Assembly: GCF_003990185.1 (NCBI RefSeq)
Contig: NZ_RZHF01000004.1
Coordinates: 372,001-436,000, forward strand
Length of the DNA: 64,000 nucleotides
Direction of reading: 5' to 3'
DNA from: Vreelandella nanhaiensis
Lineage (GTDB): Bacteria > Pseudomonadota > Gammaproteobacteria > Pseudomonadales > Halomonadaceae
Part shown: in pieces, positions 12,751 to 22,595 of the stretch
How the letters are laid out: every line of letters starts with the position of its first letter
Numbering within the stretch: the stretch's first letter is position 1
Translations under genes and position numbers: made by a program
Notes under the pieces: model-generated
The model's input: only the letters and a program-made list of their open reading frames with translations
Database searches by the model: none
Told to the model about the DNA's origin: nothing

Positions 12751-15279
12751 ATGACGTTTTTGCGAACCCTTATCCTGTCGCTGTTCTTTCTTATCGTTTC
12801 GTTATTCGGCGCCGCCGCGCTTGCCGTGGTGGGTGCCGCTATCTATTTTTCTCCCGGCTTACCCGACGTTCGTCAGTTGCAAAACTTCGAGCTGCATTCG
12901 CCGCTACGCATCTTCACCAACGATGGCAAACTGATTGGTGAATTTGGCGAAGAGCGCCGGGTGGTAGTGGATTTCGATGAAATCCCTCAGGACATGGTGA
13001 ACGCCCTGATCGCCGCCGAGGACACCAATTATTTTGATCATGCCGGGGTCGACCCTCGCGGCCTTGCCCGAGCAGCCGTCGAGCTTGCCCAGAGCGGCGG
13101 CACTATCCAGTCAGGCGGCTCGACTATCACCATGCAGGTCGCGCGTAACTACATGCTGACGCTGGATCAGACCTTCACCCGAAAAATTCGTGAAATTCTT
13201 CTCGCGCTGCAGATGGAGAAAGTACTGAGCAAGGATGAGATCTTTGAACTTTACGTTAACAAAATTTTCTTAGGAAATCGAGCCTACGGCATTGCCGCCG
13301 CGGCCGATACCTATTACGACAAACCGCTGTCTGAACTTACCCTGGCGGAAACGGCCATGATCGCGGGTCTGCCCAAGGCGCCCTCGGCGTTTAACCCACT
13401 GGCCAATTCTGAGCGCTCCCTTATTCGACGCAACTGGATTCTGTTCAGGATGCGCGAACTCGGCTATATCGATGACGCCGCCTACCAGACAGCCGTACAG
13501 GACCCGGTTACCGCGCGCCGTCACTATATCCAGCCCGAAGTCGATGCTTCTTACGTCGCCGAAATGGCGCGCCAGTATGCCGTTGAGCGCTTTGGCGACA
13601 CCGCCTATACCGGCGGCTACCGAATCTATACAACGCTGGACAGCAAACTACAGCCGTTCGCCCGCGATGCGCTGGCCAATGGCCTGCGTGAGTATGATGT
13701 ACGTCACGGCTGGCGCGGTGCCGAGCAGCATGATATTGCACCAAGCCTGGTTGAAGCGCAGGAACGTACGACAACCCAGGGGCTAGAAGAAGAGCTGTCT
13801 GAATCGCCCGAGATTCGCCAGACCGCACGCCAAGCCGCCGAACGTAGCCAGACAGAAATTGCGGGCATTGAGGGCGACGTCAGTAACTGGTTGCAGGTAC
13901 TGGAACGTACGCCCAACTATGGCCTGCTGCAGCCAGCCATTGTGGTAGAAAGCGGCGGCCGTGAAATGCAAGTACTGACTCGCGGTGGAGAGCTGAAAAC
14001 CATTGGATGGGACGGCTTGAGCTGGGCCCGCCAATATCAGAGCCCGCGTAGCCGAGGTGCTGAGCCAAGTTCTGCCGACCAGATTGCCGTGCGTGGCGAT
14101 TTGATTCGGGTCATCGAAGCCGAGGATGGCACCGTACGCCTTTCCCAGCGCCCAGATGCAGAAGGCTCGCTAGTGGCTCAGGACCCGCGCACCGGCGCCA
14201 TTCTTGCCCTGCAGGGTGGGTTTGATTTCAATGCCAGCAAGTTTAACCGTGCCATTCAGGCACAGCGTCAGGCAGGTTCTATCTTCAAACCGTTTATCTA
14301 TCTGGCGGCACTTCAGGATGGTGAAATGAACGCGGCAAGCGTGGTCAACGACGCGCCGGTCGTACTTGATGATGGCAGCAACTCGTTATGGCGCCCCGTC
14401 AACTCCAGCCGCGATTTCCAAGGCCCCATGCGGCTTCGCCCGGCCTTGGCCCGCTCGCGTAACCTGGTCACCATCCGCGTTCTGCAGACCATGGGGCTGG
14501 ACCATACAATTAATTATCTGGAAGGCTTTGGCTTTACTCCTGGCCGCCTGCCCCACGGGCTTTCCCTGGCACTGGGAAGCGCCAGCCTGACACCGCTGGA
14601 AATGACCAACGCCTACTCGGTTATTGCCAACGGCGGTTTCCAGGTGGCTCCTTGGTTTATCGAGCGTGTCACCCGCAACGATGACAGTGAGCTTATTGAT
14701 GAAGCAACGCCTCAGGTTGCCTGCCCCAGCTGCGAAGAGGGTCAGGAAACCGTTGAAATCAATGGCCGTGAATATCCGGTAGCCAAGCGCGTAGCCGATG
14801 CCGCCGCCGTTTATATCCTTCGCGACATGCTGCGTGACGTTATTACCTCGGGCACTGGCCGCGGTGCGCTCAGCCTCAATCGTGAAGATATCGTGGGTAA
14901 AACCGGTACCACCAACAGTCAGCGTGACGCCTGGTTTGCAGGTTTTAACAGCGATCTGGTTACCACGGTCTGGGTGGGCAAAGACAGCAACGAAACCATT
15001 GCTGAATACGGCGCCAACGCGGCACTGCCCATCTGGACAGCCTTTATGGGCAAAGCGCTGGAAGGTACCCCCAGCGCCATGCCGGAGCGCCCCGATACCG
15101 TTGTCACCGCGCAGGTAGACCCTAATACAGGGCGCCGCTTGCAGGATGGACAGGGCGGCGGTATTACCGAGTTCTTCCATCGCGATCACCTGCCCGACTA
15201 TCAGCCACGCCGTATTAGCCGTGAACTGGAAGAAGCCAGCGGCTCGCAAGGCTCAGGCACCGCGGAATCGATCTTCTAA
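12751..15279 (+). CDS. mrcA: Penicillin-binding protein 1A (bifunctional)
   Basis: This class A PBP polymerises glycan strands and cross-links peptides at the inner membrane. The ATG at 12751 begins MTFLRTLILSLFFLIVSLFG, the single N-terminal membrane anchor; the frame extends 30 codons upstream without PBP similarity. The glycosyltransferase domain (about residues 50-230) has the catalytic glutamate in AAEDTNYFDHAG (residue 90) and GGSTITMQVARN. The transpeptidase domain has GSIFKPF with the nucleophilic serine near 510, an SRN-type motif in ARSRNLV, and KTGTT at about 717. Its 842 residues fit the PBP1A family, including the insert between the two domains. Confidence 0.95.
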   Translation: MTFLRTLILSLFFLIVSLFGAAALAVVGAAIYFSPGLPDVRQLQNFELHSPLRIFTNDGKLIGEFGEERRVVVDFDEIPQDMVNALIAAEDTNYFDHAGVDPRGLARAAVELAQSGGTIQSGGSTITMQVARNYMLTLDQTFTRKIREILLALQMEKVLSKDEIFELYVNKIFLGNRAYGIAAAADTYYDKPLSELTLAETAMIAGLPKAPSAFNPLANSERSLIRRNWILFRMRELGYIDDAAYQTAVQDPVTARRHYIQPEVDASYVAEMARQYAVERFGDTAYTGGYRIYTTLDSKLQPFARDALANGLREYDVRHGWRGAEQHDIAPSLVEAQERTTTQGLEEELSESPEIRQTARQAAERSQTEIAGIEGDVSNWLQVLERTPNYGLLQPAIVVESGGREMQVLTRGGELKTIGWDGLSWARQYQSPRSRGAEPSSADQIAVRGDLIRVIEAEDGTVRLSQRPDAEGSLVAQDPRTGAILALQGGFDFNASKFNRAIQAQRQAGSIFKPFIYLAALQDGEMNAASVVNDAPVVLDDGSNSLWRPVNSSRDFQGPMRLRPALARSRNLVTIRVLQTMGLDHTINYLEGFGFTPGRLPHGLSLALGSASLTPLEMTNAYSVIANGGFQVAPWFIERVTRNDDSELIDEATPQVACPSCEEGQETVEINGREYPVAKRVADAAAVYILRDMLRDVITSGTGRGALSLNREDIVGKTGTTNSQRDAWFAGFNSDLVTTVWVGKDSNETIAEYGANAALPIWTAFMGKALEGTPSAMPERPDTVVTAQVDPNTGRRLQDGQGGGITEFFHRDHLPDYQPRRISRELEEASGSQGSGTAESIF

Positions 15280-15302
15280 GCCACGCTAGAGCAAGAAATG
15301 TA

Positions 15303-15337
15303 AAAGCCCGGAAACCTAATGGTTTCCGGGCTTTTTT
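15303..15337. terminator. Bidirectional Rho-independent terminator
   Basis: A 13-base stem (AAGCCCGGAAACC / GGTTTCCGGGCTT) with a TAAT loop is followed by a run of T on the plus strand; on the minus strand the A-run before it gives a shorter T tract. It separates mrcA from the convergent TAXI permease gene. Confidence 0.92.
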
Positions 15338-15373
15338 ATATGCCTGTTATGGGCAGATGCCTATTTACAAGCT

Positions 15374-17386
15374 TTAAGCCACTGCAACAGGCGCCTCACG
15401 CTTACTGGTCTTCCAGTTAAGGCCAATGGCCACCACCATTACCACAACGCCGATCACCTCGGTCAGCAAGCTCGGGTAGAACACGCCAAAGATAGCGGCA
15501 CTGATCGCCAGGCGTGGCAGCCAGGCCATACGGGTAAACAGATACCCTTCCAAAGCCGCGGCGAAGGCGCATAACGCCAGAATGGCAATTACCGCGTTCC
15601 ATGCCACCACCAGCACCGGCCCGCCCACGATAATCTCAGGGTTAAAGACCATAAACAGCGGAATCAGGTAAAGTCCTTTGGCAAATTTCCAGGCCTGGAA
15701 GCCGGTTTCCATAGGCTTACTACCCGCGATGGCCGCCCCGGCAAACCCCGCCAGGGCTATGGGCGGCGTCACGTTAGAATCCTGGGAGTACCAGAACACC
15801 ACCAAGTGAGCGATCAGTAGCGGTACACCAAACTCAGAGGTAAGCGCCGGACCAACCAGCACGATCAACACAATGTAGCTGGCAGTGACCGGCAGTCCCA
15901 TGCCCAGAATCAGGCTAGCCAATAACACCATGACCAGCGCCAACACCAGGTTACCGCCGGAGAACGCCAGCATCATCGAGGAGAATTTGAGCCCCAGGCC
16001 TGTCAAGCCCACAACGCCAACGATAATACCCGCCACCGCACAGGCCATAGAGACCGCGACGGCATTACGGGCGCCCAGCTCGAGTCCTTCGATCAATTTG
16101 ATTAATCCGGCCCAGATAACGTCCTTGGTCCGGCTGAGCGTCACCGGCTGGCCCTGCCCAGGGGCCACGAAAAAATACCATAGCGCATAGCGTATAACGG
16201 CCACAGCCACCATAGTGATAACCGCGTAATAACCTACCCGCATGGGCGAGAGGTTCATCACCAGGAGCCACACCAGTACCGCCAGCGGTAGCAGGAAATG
16301 CCAACCCTCTTTCATCACCTGACGCATTTGCGGCAGCTCGCTTCGGGGCATGCCTTGCATGCCTTGCTTGAGCGCAATGATATGCACGAACAGATACACT
16401 GTTGCAAAGTACATGATGGCGGGCAAGATACTGATTTTGACGATATCCAGATACGGTGTATTCGTGTATTCAGCAATCAAAAACGCGCCTGCACCCATCA
16501 AGGGCGGCATGATCTGCCCGCCGGTTGATGCCGCCGCCTCAATACCCCCCGCCTGCTTGGGCTGATAGCCCAGCTTTTTCATCAAGGGAATGGTAAAGGC
16601 GCCGGTAGTGACCACGTTGGCAATCGCGCTACCTGAGATCGAGCCCATGCCCGCCGAGGCAAGCACAGCGGCTTTTGCCGGGCCGCCACGTTGGCGGCCG
16701 GTTGCGGCGTAGGCCATATCGATAAAGAACTTGCCCGCCCCGGTGCTCTCTAAAAACGCCCCAAACAGCACAAAGATAAAGATGTAAGTGGCCGCCACAC
16801 CCAGCGGCAGGCCAAAGATACCTTCCTGGCCCAGATAGAGCTGCCCGGCGACCCGGTCGAGCGTATAGCCGCGGTGATTCAAGATGCCGGGCAGCCACTC
16901 GCCTAGCCAAGGTAGCTCGCCGCGCGGCCCGGCAAACGCATACACGATAGCCAGTACGCCGATAATCGTCATGCCAAGCCCCACCGCACGGCGGCTAGCT
17001 TCCAGTACCGTGACCGTGGCGATACAGGCCACCAGTATATCGGTATCACTCCAGAACCCGGCACGGCTTACAATCTCGTCCAGAAAGAGAACCAGATAGC
17101 CACCGGTAATCAACGCACCGGCAAAAAATATGAGATCGATCCCCCAGCCAACCACACCGCGCTTACGCGATGGCCCAAAGGCGGGAAACATTAAAAATGC
17201 CAGCAGCATGATTAGCGCAAGGTGAATGCCACGCTGGTAAAACAGTCCCAACGGCTGAATGCCGGCGGAGTAGAGTTGGAACAGGGAAAGTCCGACCGCC
17301 ACGATGGTGATAAGCCACAGCACCACGCGCGGTTGAATCGCATTACCGCCCGGCATCAATACCGGCGGTGGATTGGATTCGTTCAT
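15374..17386 (-). CDS. TAXI-type TRAP transporter fused permease (4TM/12TM)
   Basis: This membrane component of a TRAP-TAXI secondary transporter carries the small (DctQ-like) and large (DctM-like) subunits in one chain. At 670 residues it is highly hydrophobic, with many predicted membrane helices. Signatures of the fused family include ESTGAGKFFIDMAYAATG, ASAGMGSISGSAIANVVTTG and AAASTGGQIMPPLMGAGAFL, followed by a second repeat with MGLPVTASYIVLIVLVGPAL and a YSQDSNVTPPIALAGFAGAA stretch. It is last in a cluster of substrate-binding protein, DUF1850 protein and permease, the standard TAXI arrangement. The substrate is not visible in the sequence; the neighbouring lhgO and gcdH genes suggest a C5 dicarboxylate. 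Confidence 0.93.
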   Translation of the reverse strand: MNESNPPPVLMPGGNAIQPRVVLWLITIVAVGLSLFQLYSAGIQPLGLFYQRGIHLALIMLLAFLMFPAFGPSRKRGVVGWGIDLIFFAGALITGGYLVLFLDEIVSRAGFWSDTDILVACIATVTVLEASRRAVGLGMTIIGVLAIVYAFAGPRGELPWLGEWLPGILNHRGYTLDRVAGQLYLGQEGIFGLPLGVAATYIFIFVLFGAFLESTGAGKFFIDMAYAATGRQRGGPAKAAVLASAGMGSISGSAIANVVTTGAFTIPLMKKLGYQPKQAGGIEAAASTGGQIMPPLMGAGAFLIAEYTNTPYLDIVKISILPAIMYFATVYLFVHIIALKQGMQGMPRSELPQMRQVMKEGWHFLLPLAVLVWLLVMNLSPMRVGYYAVITMVAVAVIRYALWYFFVAPGQGQPVTLSRTKDVIWAGLIKLIEGLELGARNAVAVSMACAVAGIIVGVVGLTGLGLKFSSMMLAFSGGNLVLALVMVLLASLILGMGLPVTASYIVLIVLVGPALTSEFGVPLLIAHLVVFWYSQDSNVTPPIALAGFAGAAIAGSKPMETGFQAWKFAKGLYLIPLFMVFNPEIIVGGPVLVVAWNAVIAILALCAFAAALEGYLFTRMAWLPRLAISAAIFGVFYPSLLTEVIGVVVMVVAIGLNWKTSKREAPVAVA

Positions 17387-17550
17387 GAAGTCCTCGGAAA
17401 ATGTTGTCTAGCTTGTTTTTACTGATCGGTGATTTGGTTGCTTAAGCTCTAGAGGCCTAATGTGTAGTGCTGCGTTTTCTTATTGTCTGCGTCTCTATTA
17501 CATCAAGTTTATTAAGCTTTCCGTATTCAGCGTGGCGAATTGTTTGCCAG

Positions 17551-18048
17551 TTATGAATTGTCTATGAGTTGGATCACCACCCGCTGCCCGGCCGCCTGCT
17601 CACTTAGGCTGACGCTTGGATGCTCGCCATCAGGCCATACCACCTGATGATTGACCGCCGGCGATCCGACACGGAGGAGATAGCGATTGTTGGCGACAGG
17701 CTCGTTGATCGCATTAATCCAATAGCCCCCTTGGCCATCAGATACCTGCTCTCCCCGGCCAAACACATGCCCAAGCCCTGCTGCAAAGTCAGGCTGGTGA
17801 CTGCGTTCAAGCTGCATGACACCTGCTACATTGCGATAGCAGTCCAGCACCGTGAAATGCTTGACCGAGTGCTTCCATTCAATACACCAGCGCGACCCGG
17901 CGGGCGCTTGCCTGTCTACCAGCGTCTCGCCCTGCTCGGTAGTGACCGAAAGCCGCCAAGACGCAGACGCCGAAGCAGGGGAAGCCCCGACTTCGGCGAA
18001 CGGCATGCATATGAACAAAAGCGCCATCAGTTGTTGTTGCCGCTGCAT
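17551..18048 (-). CDS. DUF1850 protein of a TAXI-TRAP system
   Basis: A small exported protein that accompanies TAXI-TRAP transporters; its biochemical role is unknown. From ATG 18046-18048, preceded by AAAGGG, the product has about 165 residues with a signal peptide (MQRQQQLMALLFICMPFAEVGAS). The conserved CIEWKHSVKH segment typical of DUF1850 lies near residue 55. An in-frame TTG ten codons upstream is less likely as the start. It lies between the substrate-binding protein gene and the permease gene. The exported form and conserved pairing suggest an accessory periplasmic role, but this is inference. Confidence 0.85.
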   Translation of the reverse strand: MQRQQQLMALLFICMPFAEVGASPASASASWRLSVTTEQGETLVDRQAPAGSRWCIEWKHSVKHFTVLDCYRNVAGVMQLERSHQPDFAAGLGHVFGRGEQVSDGQGGYWINAINEPVANNRYLLRVGSPAVNHQVVWPDGEHPSVSLSEQAAGQRVVIQLIDNS

Positions 18049-18110
18049 GGCGAAATGCCCTTTATTAGCTATCTGCAAAACAGCCGCTTAGCAGCTGCAT
18101 ACGCCACCCG

Positions 18111-19070
18111 TTATGGGCGAAGACGATCCGGAATCTCAACACCGGTTTCTTCAAAATAGCGAATAGCGCCCGGGTGCAGCGGCACCGGCGTTGACTTCAT
18201 GGTGAAATCAACCGTGGTGTCATTGGCTGCCGGGTGTACTGCGATCAACTCATCGGTGTTTTCAAACAGCAGTTGGGTCAGCTGATAGGCAAGCTCTTCA
18301 TCCATATCGGCATTGACCACCAGAACGTTGGGAATACCGATGGTTTGAACCGCCTCGTCCATGCCGTCATACATGCCGGCCGCCAGCTCGTAGGGAGCGA
18401 AAACCGCTTCCTCTTCCTGAGCATTGGCAATTTCTTCTTCGGAAAGACCAATCAGGCGAATATCACGCGTGGCCGCCAGGTTCAGAATGGAACTGGTGGG
18501 CGGGCCAACGCTCCAGAAACCGGCATCGATATCACCATCACGGATGGCATCGGCGGTTTCGTTAAAGTTGAGTCGCTGAGGGGTAAAATCGCTGTAGCTG
18601 ATGCCGTTGGCTTCCAGTACCGCACGGGCATTAAGCTCTGTACCACTTCCCGGTGCGCCTACCGATACACGTTTACCAGCGAGATCTGCAATGGATTCAA
18701 TATCCGACTCAGCAAGCGTTACCAGCTGAACCGCGTTGGGATATACCGACGCCAGGGCACGGGTATTTTCAATCTGGCGGCCTTCAAAGTCACCCGTACC
18801 GGTATACGCCTGATACACCGTATCGGCCAGCGCCAGGGCCAGGTCAGCATCGCCACGCATGATCAGTCCCATGTTCTCAACCGACGCACCGGTCACTTCG
18901 GCGGTCGCCTGGGCGCCTTCGATATGGTTGTTGATCATCTCGGCCAAGCCGCCGCCGATCGGGTAATAAACGCCCCCGGTGCCGCCAGTAGCGATAGAAA
19001 GCTGTTGCGCACTGGCGGGCAGTGCTACGGCTAGCATGGATGCTGCGGCTGCATATTTTAGTGTTTTCAT
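18111..19070 (-). CDS. TAXI-family solute-binding protein
   Basis: The periplasmic receptor of the TRAP-TAXI transporter. The ATG at 19068-19070, eight bases after GGAGG, gives a classic signal peptide (MKTLKYAAAASMLAVALPASAQQ); the open frame extends 26 codons upstream without a better site. The mature part opens LSIATGGTGGVYYPIGGGLA, diagnostic of the TAXI family, followed by LAGKRVSVGAPGSGTELNAR and DIDAGFWSVGPPTSS. About 319 residues, normal length. It is the first gene of the transporter cluster and therefore probably the most highly expressed. The ligand cannot be read from sequence alone. Confidence 0.94.
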   Translation of the reverse strand: MKTLKYAAAASMLAVALPASAQQLSIATGGTGGVYYPIGGGLAEMINNHIEGAQATAEVTGASVENMGLIMRGDADLALALADTVYQAYTGTGDFEGRQIENTRALASVYPNAVQLVTLAESDIESIADLAGKRVSVGAPGSGTELNARAVLEANGISYSDFTPQRLNFNETADAIRDGDIDAGFWSVGPPTSSILNLAATRDIRLIGLSEEEIANAQEEEAVFAPYELAAGMYDGMDEAVQTIGIPNVLVVNADMDEELAYQLTQLLFENTDELIAVHPAANDTTVDFTMKSTPVPLHPGAIRYFEETGVEIPDRLRP

Positions 19071-19190
19071 GCGCATTGCCTCCGTCCTGTTGGACTTATA
19101 GGTAGAGTTGACAATTAGGGAGGTGTAAAGCCGCCGTCTCTGTTCCATCAGAGGCGGTAGAGTGAAGTTAGCACGGCTTATACGCTGATG

Positions 19191-20387
19191 TTAATGGGAC
19201 AATAGTGCCACGACCTGCTTAGTAATATGCGCACCAATGGGCAGCGCCGAGGTGGCCGCCGGTGAAGGTGCATTGCCTACGTTCACCGTCCGTCGTGTAT
19301 TCACGAACAGAAAGTCATCGACTAGCTTGCCCGCTTTAGAGACTGCCTGCGCACGAACGCCTGCCGGGTAAGGCTTGAGATCCTCAATGTTTAATTGCGG
19401 GCAGTACTTACGTACAAGTTCCAGGTAGCCACGCTTGTAAAGCGAATTCTTCATTTCGCCAAGCCCCGGCTTCAGGTGTTTGCCCAGCACTTTTAAAATA
19501 CCGGGGTGGGTAAACATCTGACTCATATCACGCAGTGACATGTCCTGTTTGCGGTAACCTTCGCGCTTAAGCGCCAGCACCGCATTGGGGCCCACCGTTA
19601 CGCTACCGTCGATCATGCGGGTCAGGTGCACGCCTAGAAAGGGCATGGCCGGGTCAGGAATGGGATAAATCAGATGATTAACGATGTGGTTATGCTTCTC
19701 GGGCAACAGGTAGTATTCGCCTCGAAACGGGCAGATGGTAAAGCCGGGGTCCTGACCCAGCATACGAATCACCCGATCTGCCATTAACCCGGCACAGGCC
19801 ACCAGGTAACGGCCGGAAAAGGTGTCATTAGAGGTGCTCACCACGACCTCGGTTCGCCGCTCTTCTAGCGCCTTCACCTCAACACCATACTGGATTTTGC
19901 CACCTAAGCGCTCAAACTCCGCCGCCATGGCGCGGGTGACTTCGGCATAGTTGACGATACCGCTTGAAGGCACAAAGATACCCGCTTCTCCACGGATGTT
20001 GGGTTCCCGCTCTTTGAGCGCCTCAGCGCTTAACCACTCGCGCTCAAGCCCATTGGCGGCTGTACGCTCCCATAGCGCCTGCATACGCTCAGTTTCAAGG
20101 GCGTTGGTAGCCACCAAAAGCTTGCCACAGATGTTGTAATCAACCCCGTGCTGGTCGCAGAACTCACGGGTGGCGCGATTGCCTTCAAGGCAGAATTTGG
20201 CTTTCAGGCTGCCCGGCGTGTAATACACCCCTGCATGAATAACCCCACTGTTATGGCCGGTTTGGTGCTGGGCCGGGCCACTTTCTTTTTCAAGTACTAA
20301 CAGGCGTTTATCAGGATAGGTCTGCTGTAGTTGCATGGCGGTCGACATGCCCAAAATACCGCCGCCAATAATGATGAAATCCCACAT
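19191..20387 (-). CDS. lhgO: L-2-hydroxyglutarate oxidase/dehydrogenase
   Basis: This FAD-dependent enzyme of the LhgO (YgaF) family oxidises L-2-hydroxyglutarate to 2-oxoglutarate and passes electrons to the quinone pool. The N-terminus has the FAD loop IIGGGILGMSTAMQL, then LVLEKE and the family signature TGHNSGVIHAGVYYTPGS. FRGEYYLL and a C-terminal VNTRRTVNVGNAPSPAATSA loop also fit. The ATG at 20385-20387 is eight bases after AGGAGG; a TTG immediately before it is also possible. About 398 residues, normal. It is divergent from a GntR regulator and near gcdH, which supports a role in glutarate breakdown through hydroxylation. The hydroxylase CsiD is not in the window. Confidence 0.93.
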   Translation of the reverse strand: MWDFIIIGGGILGMSTAMQLQQTYPDKRLLVLEKESGPAQHQTGHNSGVIHAGVYYTPGSLKAKFCLEGNRATREFCDQHGVDYNICGKLLVATNALETERMQALWERTAANGLEREWLSAEALKEREPNIRGEAGIFVPSSGIVNYAEVTRAMAAEFERLGGKIQYGVEVKALEERRTEVVVSTSNDTFSGRYLVACAGLMADRVIRMLGQDPGFTICPFRGEYYLLPEKHNHIVNHLIYPIPDPAMPFLGVHLTRMIDGSVTVGPNAVLALKREGYRKQDMSLRDMSQMFTHPGILKVLGKHLKPGLGEMKNSLYKRGYLELVRKYCPQLNIEDLKPYPAGVRAQAVSKAGKLVDDFLFVNTRRTVNVGNAPSPAATSALPIGAHITKQVVALLSH

Positions 20388-20501
20388 CAATCACGCCTCC
20401 TGTGCCAAATTGTTAAAATTTATTGATAATAGCCGTTATTCTTTTATCTTCGCTTGTTTGCCACCATCGCACCAGGGAGCCGCGTTGTTCTGGAAATTAT
20501 T

Positions 20502-21215
20502 ATGGAAATTGACATGAAGATTGCCATGGAAACAGATGCGCCGCGTCAGAACCTAGCGATAAACGCTTATCGCACGCTCAAGCACGATATTATCCGTGGC
20601 CGCTACGTGCCTAAAGAGAAGCTTCTCATGAGCCTCTTAAAGGAACGCTACGGGGTGAGCACCGGTCCACTGCGTGAAGCCCTTTCGCAATTGGTCGCCG
20701 ACCGCCTGGTCGTGGCGATCAGCCAACGGGGCTACCGGGTCGCCCCCATGTCACTTGCCGAACTTAACGATATCCATGACGCTCGCGCCCAGCTGGAAGG
20801 GCTTATCCTGCGACTTGCCATCGAACGAGGCGACGACGACTGGGAAGCCTCTGTAGTCGCTACCGCACACCGGCTTGCTAAAGTGACTGATATCAGCTCG
20901 CCCGATGAGCTGCTCGACGGCTGGGATTTTCGCCATAAGGCGTTTCATACTGCCATTGCCAGCGGCTGCAACTCTCCTCACCTGCTGCAAATGCGTAACA
21001 CCTTATTTGACCAAGTGGAGCGCTACCGCCACCTGTGGCTGCAGGAAACCGTTATGTCCTCAACAGCCCTTGAGCAAAAGCGGCAAGAGCATGCCGCACT
21101 GGTAGAGGTCATCCTAGCTCGAGACGCCGAACAGGCTGCCATCTTGATGCGCGACCACTTGATGACGCCCGTCCCCATTATTACCCGGGTGCTTGAAGCA
21201 CGTGGCATCAGTTAA
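20502..21215 (+). CDS. GntR-family regulator (FCD type, CsiR/GlaR-like)
   Basis: A DNA-binding repressor-type protein. The N-terminal winged helix (about residues 15-80) includes LKHDIIRGRYVPKEKLLMS and GVSTGPLREALSQLVADRLV. The C-terminal FCD ligand domain follows, with metal/ligand-site histidines in DFRHKAFHTAIASG and RHLWLQE. The start is uncertain: ATGs at 20502 and 20526 and upstream near-cognate codons are all in frame; 20502 was chosen for the GGAAATT sequence before it. Divergent from lhgO and just upstream of gcdH, it resembles CsiR/GlaR, the glutarate-responsive repressor of the E. coli csiD-lhgO operon. That makes glutarate or L-2-hydroxyglutarate the likely inducer, by inference. 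Confidence 0.85.
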   Translation: MEIDMKIAMETDAPRQNLAINAYRTLKHDIIRGRYVPKEKLLMSLLKERYGVSTGPLREALSQLVADRLVVAISQRGYRVAPMSLAELNDIHDARAQLEGLILRLAIERGDDDWEASVVATAHRLAKVTDISSPDELLDGWDFRHKAFHTAIASGCNSPHLLQMRNTLFDQVERYRHLWLQETVMSSTALEQKRQEHAALVEVILARDAEQAAILMRDHLMTPVPIITRVLEARGIS

Positions 21216-21387
21216 ATTCTGCATTTTAAAAAAATGTAGATATTTTTAAATAACGGCGATACATTGGGTTTACTTGAACAGTTTTTAACTACGTAGTAGA
21301 TCAATGGATCGTCGTGGGCGCCTGGGTGTGTCTACGCGAAACGCTTCCCTCAAGAATTCTTCTTAAGAACCGTCTAGGAGCTTCGTA

Positions 21388-22566
21388 ATGTCACATTTCA
21401 ACTGGGATGACCCGCTACTGCTGGAGCAACAGCTCACCGACGAAGAGCGCCAGATTCGTGATGCGGCCCACGACTACTGCCAGGAAAACCTTCAGCCCCG
21501 CGTACTGAGCGCTTTCCGTGAGGAGCGCTTTGATCGCGAGATCATGTCTGAGATGGGCGAGCTTGGCCTTCTGGGTGCTACCGTAGCTGAAGAGTACGGC
21601 GGCGCGGGCGTCAACCACGTGGCTTACGGCCTGATCGCTCGGGAAGTTGAGCGCGTTGATTCCGGCTATCGTTCCGCCATGAGCGTGCAGTCGTCATTGG
21701 TGATGTACCCTATCGAGACATACGGTTCTGAAGAACAGAAACAGAAGTATCTGCCCAAGCTTGCCAGTGGCGAGATGGTCGGCTGCTTTGGCTTGACCGA
21801 GCCAGACCACGGCTCCGACCCCGGCTCCATGATTACCCGTGCTGAAAAGGTTGACGGCGGCTACCGGCTAACCGGGGCCAAAATGTGGATTACCAACAGC
21901 CCGATTGCCGATATCGCCGTGGTCTGGGCGAAATCTGCCGCCCATGACAACCAGATCAAGGGCTTTATTGTTGAGCGTGGCACCGAAGGTTTCTCCACGC
22001 CGAAGATTGAAGGCAAGGTATCGCTACGCGCCTCGATTACCGGTGAAATCGTGCTGGATGGCGCCTTTGTTCCCGAAGAGAACCTGCTGCCCAACGTGAG
22101 CGGCCTGAAAGGCCCGTTTGGTTGTTTGAACAAGGCCCGCTACGGCATTGCCTGGGGCGTGATGGGCACGGCCGAATTCTGCTGGCACGCCGCCCGCCAA
22201 TACACGCTGGACCGCAAGCAGTTTGGCCGCCCCCTGGCCGCCAACCAGCTGATTCAGAAAAAACTCGCTGACATGCAGACGGAAATCACCCTGGGCCTTC
22301 AGGCTGCGTTGCAGGTAGGCCGATTGATGGACAGCGGCAACTGGACGCCGGAAATGGTCTCGCTGATCAAGCGCAACAACTGTGGCAAGGCGCTGGATAT
22401 TGCACGCATGTCGCGGGATATGCACGGCGGCAACGGCGTGTCCGATGAGTACGGCGTGATTCGTCATATGGTGAACCTGGAGTCGGTGAATACCTACGAA
22501 GGCACCCATGATGTCCACGCACTGATTCTTGGCCGTGCTCAGACCGGTATTCAGTCGTTTTTCTAA
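21388..22566 (+). CDS. gcdH: Glutaryl-CoA dehydrogenase
   Basis: This FAD acyl-CoA dehydrogenase oxidises and decarboxylates glutaryl-CoA to crotonyl-CoA in lysine/glutarate catabolism. Its 392 residues align throughout with the family: [25 protein letters not shown] for the FAD/substrate site, [22 protein letters not shown] with the glutaryl-carboxylate-binding arginine, and the catalytic glutamate 371 in [21 protein letters not shown] precedes the ATG by seven bases. The CoA-transferase gene follows after 29 bases, forming an operon that makes and then consumes glutaryl-CoA. A GntR gene lies 170 bases upstream. Confidence 0.96.
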   Translation: MSHFNWDDPLLLEQQLTDEERQIRDAAHDYCQENLQPRVLSAFREERFDREIMSEMGELGLLGATVAEEYGGAGVNHVAYGLIAREVERVDSGYRSAMSVQSSLVMYPIETYGSEEQKQKYLPKLASGEMVGCFGLTEPDHGSDPGSMITRAEKVDGGYRLTGAKMWITNSPIADIAVVWAKSAAHDNQIKGFIVERGTEGFSTPKIEGKVSLRASITGEIVLDGAFVPEENLLPNVSGLKGPFGCLNKARYGIAWGVMGTAEFCWHAARQYTLDRKQFGRPLAANQLIQKKLADMQTEITLGLQAALQVGRLMDSGNWTPEMVSLIKRNNCGKALDIARMSRDMHGGNGVSDEYGVIRHMVNLESVNTYEGTHDVHALILGRAQTGIQSFF

Positions 22567-22595
22567 GCCGCTTTATCCTACAAGAAGGAATCACC

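Noticed and set aside
14386-15249. 287-codon minus-strand open frame inside mrcA
   Set aside because: Antisense shadow of the transpeptidase domain, no recognisable protein; long antisense frames are common in GC-rich genes.
18234-19034. 266-codon plus-strand open frame inside the TAXI binding protein gene
   Set aside because: Antisense shadow; the minus-strand product has a clear signal peptide and family motifs.
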